Assembly: GCA_019686145.1 (NCBI GenBank)
Contig: JADGHK010000156.1
Location: 1-6,331, forward strand
Direction: 5' to 3'
DNA from: Bryobacteraceae bacterium
GTDB taxonomy: Bacteria > Acidobacteriota > Terriglobia > Bryobacterales > Bryobacteraceae
Length of the DNA stretch: 6,331 nucleotides
The translations under genes and the position numbers were made by a program. Shown piece after piece: positions 1 to 5,690 of this stretch; positions within the stretch are counted from its first letter, which is position 1, and every line of letters begins with the position of its first letter. The notes under the pieces are model-generated. The model was given only the letters and a program-made list of their open reading frames with translations. It ran no database searches and was not told the origin of the DNA.

Positions 1-355
1 TCGCTCCCTGAGCCACCCAGTCGCGAAGAGTCGCGATTTCCTTCTCTGTCAGGCTCAGCCCTGACCACACAGGCGGCATCTTCCGGGCCTTATCGGTCGC
101 CGTAATCCGCCGGATGAGCTCGCTTGCTTCAGGATTTCCAGGGACTAGCGCACGCCGTCCTCCGCCGAGATCCGCCTTCGCTCGTTCTTCAGAATCGAGC
201 CGCAATGGAATCTTCTTCGCAGCCGCATCTGTGCCATGACAGTGATAGCACTTGTCGGAGAGGATGGGACGAATGTCGCGATTAAACTGAAGCTCGGCTG
301 CCACTGAGGGAGAGAGGAGGGCGGTCAACAGAAAGAGAGCACAACGGCGATGCAT
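1..355 (-). CDS. Exported PSCyt1-type (planctomycete-type) cytochrome c domain protein, N-terminal part
   Basis: Partial gene: the start is at 355 and the 3' part lies beyond base 1, leaving 118 residues. Residues 1-20 form a signal peptide (basic MHRR, then a hydrophobic run ending SVAA), so the product is exported. The mature part begins ELQFNRDIRPILSDKCYHCH. C36-x-x-C39-H40 is a heme c attachment motif, and M93 in KMPP is a plausible distal heme ligand. The pattern NRDIRPILS...CxxCHG...LRLD...VPGNPEASELIRRI...MPP...L...E...L..W...GA is characteristic of the PSCyt1 (Planctomycete cytochrome C) domain. In known proteins this domain is usually followed by DUF1549 (PSCyt2) and DUF1553 (PSD1), giving proteins of roughly 700-1000 residues; that part is not visible here. 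Such proteins occur in Planctomycetes, Verrucomicrobia and Acidobacteria, and their biochemical role is largely unsettled. The Shine-Dalgarno signal is weak. A stand-alone cytochrome with the same domain cannot be excluded. Confidence 0.9.
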   Translation of the reverse strand, partial: MHRRCALFLLTALLSPSVAAELQFNRDIRPILSDKCYHCHGTDAAAKKIPLRLDSEERAKADLGGGRRALVPGNPEASELIRRITATDKARKMPPVWSGLSLTEKEIATLRDWVAQGA

Positions 356-378
356 GGGTTCAAACGCTCTAGCCGTAG

Positions 379-386
379 ATTCTATA
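379..386 (-). promoter_or_regulatory. Possible -10 element for the PSCyt1 gene
   Basis: Read on the minus strand this is TATAGAAT, which resembles a sigma-70 -10 box, ending 23 nt before the ATG at 355. No convincing -35 hexamer is found 16-18 nt upstream, so this is a weak candidate based on AT-rich content in a GC-rich intergenic gap. Confidence 0.25.
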
Positions 387-414
387 CCCTTTTTCCGGTT
401 GCGGGAGTTTTGAA

Positions 415-453
415 CCTCGCCGGTTCTGTCATTCGGAAAACACACCGGCGAGG
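415..453. repeat. Perfect 10-bp inverted repeat with 19-nt loop; possible terminator or operator
   Basis: CCTCGCCGGT (415-424) is followed by its exact complement ACCGGCGAGG (444-453) across a 19-nt spacer. It lies about 70 bp past the stop codon of the exported-protein gene and just upstream of the putative PSCyt1 promoter. RNA from this point could form a strong GC-rich stem that ends the sigma-factor operon transcript. However, no T-run follows on the minus strand (it reads TTCAAAA), so it is not a classical intrinsic terminator. A protein-binding operator for the PSCyt1 gene is an alternative. The remaining 356-520 gap shows nothing else convincing. Confidence 0.45.
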
Positions 454-520
454 CAAGACCGGTTAAGGATCGAATGACCCGGCAGGTTGGTAGAAGCTTA
501 CAGGGTGACCGATGACGGGA

Positions 521-1660
521 TTAGCGGAGGCGCTTGAGCTCCTCCACCACGGCTGCAAGGCCTTTCTTCCGATACAGCTCGGTAAGACGCTGCTCCTCCG
601 GGGATGGAGCGAGAGCGCGTTGCAGACGGGGGTGTGCGAGTTCGGAACGGGTGGGAATCCACAAGTGTCCATCCGCAAACTCGACGCTGGCGACAAAACC
701 GGTCATGCTCTGCACAGGGACCGGCGAATTCGACCGCTCAGAGAACCGCAGCGCCGCCTTCTGCGCAATCTGCGAATGCTCTCCCGGGCCAAGAACCAGA
801 TCTGACGGCACGGACCCGCCCATGAACTCGCGGCCGCTGCGATCACGAATCAGCCATCCAAGCTCCAGGTGGCGAACGACGCGGTCGGACTTGTTCTGGA
901 CTTCGATGACAGGGGCCCGGGCTTCGTTTCCAGCCACGCGCGCCACTCCGCCGAGAACCTCAACAGGGGCATCCGGAAAGCTGACGAACGCGATCTTTAT
1001 CTCGCGCTCGGGCTCTGTGTTGGTGCTTCGTCCGGAACGGGCAAACTTCACGTCGATGCGAGGACGCTCGCTCTGCCGGGCGATGCTGGCCAGCAGTTCC
1101 TTGCGCAGCCCTTCCGGTCCCTCCGACTCCAGCCGCGAAAGGAAGTAGCGGCGGTCCCGGCGCGCCTCCAGCTCCCACTGCGTCATTGCGCGGCGGGAAT
1201 TCAGGCGGTTGGGACCGTAGAATGTCAGGTCATCAAACAGAACCCCGTCGAGCGACACCCGAACCAGCGGACCGTTGCCTTGCGCAAGAGGACGCAGCAG
1301 GCGCAAGTCGATTCGAACGGGGAATGTCTCGCCGGGAGGGACAGAGAGGCTCGGCACGATCACAGACGCTTTACCGCCGGGCGTCACTTCCTGCGCCGTC
1401 ACCAGTAAAGCAGCGCCGCGGATCTGCTGCGATCCCGAGTTCCGCAAGGTGAGGAGCGTCCGCAGATCCAGCATCATCGCGCCGCCGCGCGCTTCCGCGC
1501 GGGACTGGCCCATATCCACAGACACGACCGTGACCGGAGAGTCTTTTGGCAGATCGATATGAAAGTTGCTTCCAGCCTTCAGGGCCGGGGTCTGCGCATC
1601 AGCGGAGACAACGACCGCAAGCGCCGGAAGAAGGAGAAATAGCAGACCCTTACTCCGCAT
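521..1660 (-). CDS. Exported protein of unknown function, third gene of ECF sigma operon
   Basis: A 379-residue protein that I cannot assign to a named family. Residues 1-22 look like a signal peptide (MRSKG, hydrophobic core, SADA then QT), so it is probably periplasmic or outer-surface. The mature protein is beta-rich with no obvious membrane segment. Two regions look alike: residues about 43-150 and 222-335 each have a hydrophobic strand, an LRN or VQN turn, and a PGE turn 35-36 residues later (N74/P109 and N256/P292), suggesting two Ig-like beta-sandwich domains. A charged helical linker (about 160-205, rich in R and E) joins them, and the C-terminus (about 353-379) is a charged helix. 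No catalytic motif is evident. The start at 1660 is preferred over an in-frame ATG at 1726 because it puts the signal peptide at the N-terminus. It overlaps the anti-sigma gene by 11 bp and lacks its own clear Shine-Dalgarno, implying translational coupling. A role in sensing or in the envelope response under this sigma factor is inference. Confidence 0.88.
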   Translation of the reverse strand: MRSKGLLFLLLPALAVVVSADAQTPALKAGSNFHIDLPKDSPVTVVSVDMGQSRAEARGGAMMLDLRTLLTLRNSGSQQIRGAALLVTAQEVTPGGKASVIVPSLSVPPGETFPVRIDLRLLRPLAQGNGPLVRVSLDGVLFDDLTFYGPNRLNSRRAMTQWELEARRDRRYFLSRLESEGPEGLRKELLASIARQSERPRIDVKFARSGRSTNTEPEREIKIAFVSFPDAPVEVLGGVARVAGNEARAPVIEVQNKSDRVVRHLELGWLIRDRSGREFMGGSVPSDLVLGPGEHSQIAQKAALRFSERSNSPVPVQSMTGFVASVEFADGHLWIPTRSELAHPRLQRALAPSPEEQRLTELYRKKGLAAVVEELKRLR

Positions 1661-2216
1661 AGAGGTTCTGAATGGTAACCTGTCCGCTCTCCGAATCCAC
1701 ATAGCGTGCGCGGACGGAACCTTCAAAATCGACCAGATACGTAACGTTTTCCGCTCCAGGGTGCACGAGCGTAAGGCTGAACGCTCCTTCTCTCAATTCA
1801 ATCGCGCCATCCGCCGCACCCAGGACGACTCCGGTTTCGGCAACTTCCTCCTTTGAAACAGGACTCGGAAGATGAAGCCACCACCCGGATACGATGACAA
1901 GAGTCAATGCTCCCAGAGCCACGGCCGGCCGCCATCCCAGGCGAAGCGGAGGGGCCTGCGGCTGTGCAACGATCTCACCGGCGTCAAGGCCAAGGCGTAT
2001 GTTGGCCTTCATCTCGGCGGCAAGGCGGCTCCAATTCACGCCCTGCGGAATTCTCCCGCCACCGCGCCGCAAACCTTCCCTGGCGGCACAGAAAGAAGCC
2101 ACTTCCTCGCGACAACGCCCGCATCTGCTGAGGTGGCGCTGGATCTGCCACCGGCGCAAGCGGCCCGTCTCGCCGCCCGCATATAAAGCAAGGTCTACAT
2201 CGCTCGGATGAGTCAT
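1650..2216 (-). CDS. Membrane-anchored zinc-finger (zf-HC2 type) anti-sigma factor
   Basis: A 188-residue protein in three parts. The cytoplasmic N-terminus carries H28-x3-C32-x2-C35 within RHLSRCGRCREEV, the zinc-binding signature of ZAS/zf-HC2 anti-sigma factors, which hold ECF sigma factors inactive at the membrane. A single hydrophobic segment at about residues 97-116 (PAVALGALTLVIVSGWWLHL) crosses the inner membrane. The C-terminal 70 residues would be periplasmic, beta-rich and acidic, and could sense the signal or contact the exported protein encoded next. The start at 2216 is chosen because it gives an ATGA overlap with the sigma stop codon and has a good Shine-Dalgarno run (AAGGAAGG) just upstream, inside the last sigma codons. 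Starting at 2294 would add 26 residues unlike the family. Its place directly after an ECF sigma gene supports the role; the signal is unknown. Confidence 0.93.
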   Translation of the reverse strand: MTHPSDVDLALYAGGETGRLRRWQIQRHLSRCGRCREEVASFCAAREGLRRGGGRIPQGVNWSRLAAEMKANIRLGLDAGEIVAQPQAPPLRLGWRPAVALGALTLVIVSGWWLHLPSPVSKEEVAETGVVLGAADGAIELREGAFSLTLVHPGAENVTYLVDFEGSVRARYVDSESGQVTIQNLYAE

Positions 2217-2797
2217 GCCTTCCTTCTTTCCAGGTAGCGCCGGAACTTGATGCGCGCGTTGGCGATGTGCGACCGGACGGTGGCTTTCGAGCAATTCAGT
2301 CGGCGTGCTACCTCTTCGGCCGGCAGACCCTCGACGTCCCGGAGCACAAGCGCCACGCGCTCCCGTTCAGTCAACTGGCGTAATCCGTCCTCGAGATACT
2401 CCTGGCGCTCTGCGTTCAGCATCAGTTGCTCAGGACTCTCCAGAGGCGACGACCGGAAGGGTTCTGTCGTCTCTTCGATCTCACAGAAGTTGACGCGGCT
2501 GTGACGGCGGAGAAAATCGATCGCCGTATTGCTGGCGATGCGCGACAGCCAGTGGGCGGCCTTGTCCAGATCGCGGAGTTGATCCTTGTGCTGGAGAGCC
2601 TTGATGAATGCTTCCTGGGTCAGATCCTGGGCATCGTCGACGTTGCCGACCAGGCGGTAGATCAGCAGGAAGATCCGCCGGAGGTTATCCTCTATAAAGC
2701 GGCTTTGACGCTCCCGGGCTTCCTCGGCGATCGCAGCCGTTCCACTCGAGCGTTCCTCTCCGTCAAATGCCGGCTTCCCATGGAAGGAGTCGGTCAT
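2213..2797 (-). CDS. ECF-type (extracytoplasmic function) RNA polymerase sigma factor
   Basis: With the start at 2797 this is a 194-residue protein, a normal size for an ECF sigma factor. Region 2 spans about residues 30-101, with the conserved core DDAQDLTQEAFIKAL (54-68) and the -10 recognition part AAHWLSRIASNTAIDFLRR (80-98). A short acidic linker follows. Region 4 spans about 121-190, with EYLEDGLRQLTERERVALVL and the helix-turn-helix LPAEEVARRLNCSKATVRSH that reads the -35 element. It directs RNA polymerase to a dedicated set of promoters and is presumably held by the anti-sigma factor encoded immediately downstream (4-bp overlap). Start choice is uncertain: ATG 2797 has GGAG six nt upstream, while in-frame ATGs at 2827 and 2845 would add 10 or 16 residues with poorer ribosome sites. 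The RpoE-like family assignment is secure; the exact ECF group and regulon are not determinable here. Confidence 0.94.
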   Translation of the reverse strand: MTDSFHGKPAFDGEERSSGTAAIAEEARERQSRFIEDNLRRIFLLIYRLVGNVDDAQDLTQEAFIKALQHKDQLRDLDKAAHWLSRIASNTAIDFLRRHSRVNFCEIEETTEPFRSSPLESPEQLMLNAERQEYLEDGLRQLTERERVALVLRDVEGLPAEEVARRLNCSKATVRSHIANARIKFRRYLERRKA

Positions 2798-2894
2798 GCG
2801 TGGCTCCAGTTGAGTCGCGGTCACCATGCGCCTACTAAACAGCATGACGTTGCCGCTTTGAAAACGTGGATAAGAACTTTTAGGCGCTTTCTTT

Positions 2895-2925
2895 ATTCTA
2901 GGGGAAGCGACAACTGTCTGGCCAA
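2895..2925 (-). promoter_or_regulatory. Possible promoter of the sigma-factor operon
   Basis: On the minus strand TTGGCC (2925-2920) and TAGAAT (2900-2895) resemble sigma-70 -35 and -10 boxes, but with a long 19-nt spacer. Transcription would start near 2888, leaving a leader of about 90 nt before the ATG at 2797. An autoregulated ECF promoter cannot be distinguished by eye. The remainder of the 2846-3019 divergent gap shows no convincing promoter for the plus-strand operon. Confidence 0.25.
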
Positions 2926-3019
2926 TATCCTCCTACTTCCAGGGTAAGCCCTTTCCTATCCCCGCTCCACCCCTTCAGAACTCAAGAGCTTAGGACCACG
3001 GCGGCGGTATCCTGGTAGT

Positions 3020-4180
3020 ATGAGACCCGTTGCCGTAGTCGGGATCGGGAAAACCGCCTTCGGAGCTTTTCCTGACCGTGATTTGCGATCCCTGGCGGTC
3101 GAGGCGATCCGGAATTGCCTGGCCGATGCCGGCGCCAGCCCGGGACAGGTCGAGGCCTTCTATCTGGGCAACTTCGCAGGCCCCTCCTTTGCCGGACAAA
3201 GCCACCTCGCCCCCTATGTGGCGGCTGCAGCGGGGATCACGGGAATACCGGCTACACGCTGCGAGGCCGCCTGCGCCTCGAGCGGCGCCGCTTTCTTTCA
3301 AACCGTCTCCGGTGTCGCTGCCGGATTGTATGACGTCGTGCTTGCAGCAGGCGTCGAAAAGATGACTTCCCAGCCAACGCCCCGAGTGGCGGAGATCCTG
3401 GCTTCGGCTGGCGATCTGGGAGGAGAAATCAAGGCAGGGGCCACCTTCCCGGCGCTCTTCGCCATGATCGCCCGGCGCCACATGCACGAGTACGGAACGA
3501 CCCGAGAACACCTCGCCGCAGTGGCGGTCAAGAACCACGACAACGGATTTCTGAACCCGCAGGCGCATATGCGGAAGCGGATCACGATCGAGCAGGCGCT
3601 AGCCGGGAAGCCGGTTGCCGAGCCGCTTACCATCTACGACTGCTCGCTGGTGAGCGACGGAGCCGCCGCCGTCCTGCTTGCCCCGCTCGAGCGCGTCTCT
3701 GACTTCGCCGGGAAGGCGGTGCGGATCCTCGGCATTGCCCAAGCCTCGGACCGCGTAGCCCTGGACGAGAAGGACGATATTACAACCTTCCGGGCGGTGA
3801 AGGTTTCCGCGGAAAAGGCATACAGAATGGCGGGCGTTGGTCCCGACGACATCCAGATCGCCGAGGTGCACGATTGCTTTACGATCGCTGAAATTGTAGC
3901 CATCGAAGACCTGGGCTTCTGCAAGAAGGGCGAAGGCGGACCTTACACGGCCGACGGCTGCACGTTGCGGACCGGGTCCAGGCCGGTGAACACCAGCGGA
4001 GGCTTGAAGGCCAAGGGACATCCGGTCGGCGCAACCGGGATCGGCCAGATCTGCGACCTTGTGATTCAGATGCGCGGCGAGGCCGGAGAACGCCAGGTGC
4101 CTAAGGCCGAGCTTGCTCTGGCGCAGAACCTGGGAGGCAGCGGAGCCACCGCTGTTGTTACAATTCTGAGCGCGCTATGA
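3020..4180 (+). CDS. Thiolase of the SCP2/SCP-x type (acyl-CoA acetyltransferase family)
   Basis: A 386-residue, full-length thiolase-fold protein. The N-terminus VAVVGIGKTAFG is typical of the SCP-x/archaeal-type branch. C85 in CEAACASSG is the nucleophile that carries the acyl group. VSDGAAAVLL lies at 211-220. H284-D285-C286-F287 is the HDCF motif of SCP2-type thiolases, where this cysteine can act as the acid/base. H334 in NTSGGLKAKGHPVGATG is the third catalytic residue. The C-terminal CxG cysteine of classical thiolases is absent; the matching place reads NLGGSG (370-375), as expected for this branch. With all three residues present it should be a genuine carbon-carbon bond making or breaking enzyme on acyl-CoA rather than a steroid-aldolase relative. 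The substrate is unknown: acetoacetyl-CoA or a longer 3-oxoacyl-CoA are both possible. It is the first gene of a tightly overlapping operon whose second gene encodes a likely OB-fold partner. The ribosome site is weak, but the N-terminus fits the family. Confidence 0.92.
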   Translation: MRPVAVVGIGKTAFGAFPDRDLRSLAVEAIRNCLADAGASPGQVEAFYLGNFAGPSFAGQSHLAPYVAAAAGITGIPATRCEAACASSGAAFFQTVSGVAAGLYDVVLAAGVEKMTSQPTPRVAEILASAGDLGGEIKAGATFPALFAMIARRHMHEYGTTREHLAAVAVKNHDNGFLNPQAHMRKRITIEQALAGKPVAEPLTIYDCSLVSDGAAAVLLAPLERVSDFAGKAVRILGIAQASDRVALDEKDDITTFRAVKVSAEKAYRMAGVGPDDIQIAEVHDCFTIAEIVAIEDLGFCKKGEGGPYTADGCTLRTGSRPVNTSGGLKAKGHPVGATGIGQICDLVIQMRGEAGERQVPKAELALAQNLGGSGATAVVTILSAL

Positions 4181-4404
4181 CGGAACCAGTCGCTCTATCG
4201 AACGGAAGGGTCTATACCGAGACGACCGTCTGGTCGCCTCCCGAGAGGTTCGTCAACGATGCGCCGTATCAGCTTGCCATCATTTCCCTCGATAGCGGAG
4301 GCAGGATCACCGCCCGGATCGAAGGAGATCGGGTAGCAATTAACGATTTGGTGGAGTTCGTCGAGTACCGCAACGAGATTCCCTACTTCAGGAAGAAACA
4401 ATGA
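4177..4404 (+). CDS. Small DUF35-like OB-fold protein without zinc ribbon, likely thiolase partner
   Basis: A 75-residue protein that looks like the OB-fold half of DUF35 (ChsH2-type acyl-CoA-binding) proteins: G10-R-V-Y-T-E-T-T-V, then FVNDAPYQLAIISLDSGGRI, an IEGD turn, a short hydrophobic strand (LVEFVEY) and a closing IPYFRKK. Typical DUF35 proteins are about 130 residues with an N-terminal four-cysteine zinc ribbon. This one has no cysteine at all, and the ribbon is not hidden upstream because the gene starts inside the thiolase stop (ATGA at 4177-4180). In known systems DUF35 proteins sit next to a thiolase-fold enzyme and bind it, bridging or helping to bind the CoA ester, so a subunit role with the preceding thiolase is the natural reading. 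It overlaps the next gene by four bases. Family assignment rests on pattern and context only. Confidence 0.82.
   Translation: MTEPVALSNGRVYTETTVWSPPERFVNDAPYQLAIISLDSGGRITARIEGDRVAINDLVEFVEYRNEIPYFRKKQ
4389..4395 (+). promoter_or_regulatory. Ribosome binding site of the aminotransferase gene
   Basis: The purine-rich run CAGGAAG sits five nt before the ATG at 4401, inside the last codons of the OB-fold gene. It supports ATG 4401 as the start and points to coupled translation across the ATGA overlap. Confidence 0.6.
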
Positions 4405-5570
4405 AACTGGCCGAACGGATGGGCCGGATCAGAAACGAGACGGCCTTCGAAGTCCTGGTGCGCGCGCGAGCGCTGGAAGCGCAAGGACGGAATGTCATCC
4501 ATCTGGAGATCGGCGAGCCTGATTTCGCCACACCCCAGCACATCGTCGATGCCGCCAAACAGGCGCTCGATGAGGGATGGACACACTACGGGCCCACGCA
4601 GGGTCAGCCCGAGCTTCGGGAAGTCATTGCGTCCTATATCTGCCGCACAAGAAAGATCCAGGTGGGGCCGGAGCATGTCTGTGTAGTTCCGGGCGGCAAG
4701 CCGATCATTTTCTTCTCGATGCTGGCCCTGCTCGAACCGGGCGACGAGGTGATCTACCCCAACCCCGGCTTCCCCATCTACGAGTCGATGATCCGCTTCC
4801 TTGGAGCGAAGCCGGTTCCGATCCCCCTCATCGAACAGCGGGGATTCAGCTTCGATCTGAACATCCTCAAGGAGAAACTCTCGGATCGCACCAGAATGCT
4901 GGTGCTGAATTCGCCGCAGAATCCGACCGGGGGCGTTATCCCCGCCGACGATCTCGCTGCCATCGCGGATCTCGTGCGCGACCGCAACCTGATGGTGCTC
5001 TCAGACGAGATTTACTCGCGGATTTACTATGGCGGGGCAGCTCCCCTGTCCATCGCAGCCTTGCCGGGGATGCTCGAAAAGACGATCATCCTCGACGGTT
5101 TCTCCAAGACCTACGCCATGACGGGGTGGCGGATCGGCTACGGGGTGATGCCGAAGCGGCTCGTAGAGGCAGTGAATCTGCTGATGGTGAATTCGAACTC
5201 GTGTACCGCCAGCTTCACCCAGCGTGCCGCAATCGCCGCGCTGAGCGGTCCGCAGGAGCCTGTGGAACGAATGATCGCCGAATTCCGGCGGCGGCGGGAT
5301 GCGTTTTGTTCAGGACTCAACACGATACCCGGATTCCGGTGCCCCGTTCCTGAGGGCGCTTTCTACGCCTTCCCAAACATCGAGGGCACGGGATGGAAGG
5401 CGAAAGCGCTGGCCGACGCCCTGCTGGAAAAAGCAGGAGTGGCGGCGCTTAGCGGGACCTCCTTCGGTGAGTACGGCGAGGGCTATCTGAGGTTCAGTTA
5501 CGCGAATTCGTTTGAGAACCTGCTGGAGGCCGTCGAGCGTATTCGCGCGTTTATCACCGGTAAGCGCTAA
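4401..5570 (+). CDS. PLP-dependent aminotransferase, class I/II (aspartate aminotransferase-like)
   Basis: A 389-residue cytosolic enzyme of fold type I, the usual length for the family. Landmarks in order: GEPDF (38-42), HYGPTQGQPELREVI (62-76), NPTGG (174-178, N174 contacts the PLP ring region), DEIYSRI (202-208, D202 pairs with the PLP pyridine nitrogen and Y205 with its hydroxyl), SKTYAMTGWRIGY (235-247, K236 forms the Schiff base and R244 contacts phosphate) and LRFSYA (363-368, R364 binds the substrate alpha-carboxylate). All key residues are present, so it should be active in moving an amino group between an amino acid and a 2-oxo acid. The subgroup resembles the broad AspC/AspB-like enzymes of thermophiles and Gram-positives, and substrate specificity cannot be read by eye. 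It is the last gene of the thiolase operon, starting in an ATGA overlap with the OB-fold gene, which suggests a shared pathway, perhaps linking an amino acid or its keto acid to acyl-CoA metabolism. Confidence 0.94.
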   Translation: MKLAERMGRIRNETAFEVLVRARALEAQGRNVIHLEIGEPDFATPQHIVDAAKQALDEGWTHYGPTQGQPELREVIASYICRTRKIQVGPEHVCVVPGGKPIIFFSMLALLEPGDEVIYPNPGFPIYESMIRFLGAKPVPIPLIEQRGFSFDLNILKEKLSDRTRMLVLNSPQNPTGGVIPADDLAAIADLVRDRNLMVLSDEIYSRIYYGGAAPLSIAALPGMLEKTIILDGFSKTYAMTGWRIGYGVMPKRLVEAVNLLMVNSNSCTASFTQRAAIAALSGPQEPVERMIAEFRRRRDAFCSGLNTIPGFRCPVPEGAFYAFPNIEGTGWKAKALADALLEKAGVAALSGTSFGEYGEGYLRFSYANSFENLLEAVERIRAFITGKR

Positions 5571-5595
5571 GAGTGGCTTCGCAGGCAAGGCAAGC

Positions 5596-5610
5596 CCGGC
5601 CGCAGGCCGG
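5596..5610. terminator. GC-rich perfect hairpin after the thiolase operon, possible terminator
   Basis: CCGGCC-GCA-GGCCGG forms a six-pair, all-GC stem with a three-base loop, 25 nt past the aminotransferase stop. A flanking GGCTT (5575-5579) and AAGCC (5592-5596) could pair alternatively. No T-tract follows, so intrinsic termination would be weak. A dispersed REP-like palindrome is another possibility. The rest of the 5571-5690 gap shows only an unpaired CATAAT at 5633-5638 that has no matching -35. Confidence 0.4.
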
Positions 5611-5690
5611 AGCCGCAAGACTTTGATACCTGCATAATCAGACCGTTCGTCTTCTGCGGGTTGGAGTAAGGCTTGCAGGGTACAATTGAA

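Noticed and set aside
1661..1726. Longer N-terminus for the exported protein, starting at ATG 1726
   Set aside because: It would bury the signal peptide 22 residues inside and overlap the anti-sigma gene by 77 bp; the start at 1660 is simpler.
2865..2873. TTATCCACG on the minus strand, one mismatch from a DnaA box
   Set aside because: It is a single site with no AT-rich unwinding region, no further boxes and no replication genes nearby; it is consistent with chance.
2426..2947. 173-residue open frame on the plus strand opposite the sigma gene
   Set aside because: It lies antisense to a clearly conserved sigma factor and has no recognisable domain; it is a frame shadow of GC-rich coding sequence.
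3008..3021. TATCCT and TGGTAGTAT just before the thiolase start, as leaderless or extended -10 promoter
   Set aside because: No -35 at proper spacing and the second match runs into the start codon; too weak to annotate.
2990..3568. 192-residue minus-strand open frame opposite the thiolase
   Set aside because: Antisense to the conserved thiolase N-terminal half, including the catalytic cysteine region; no independent support.
4577..5353. 258-residue open frame in another frame of the aminotransferase gene
   Set aside because: Composition is arginine-rich and low in family-like patterns, and the overlapped gene has every expected catalytic motif, so this is a shadow.
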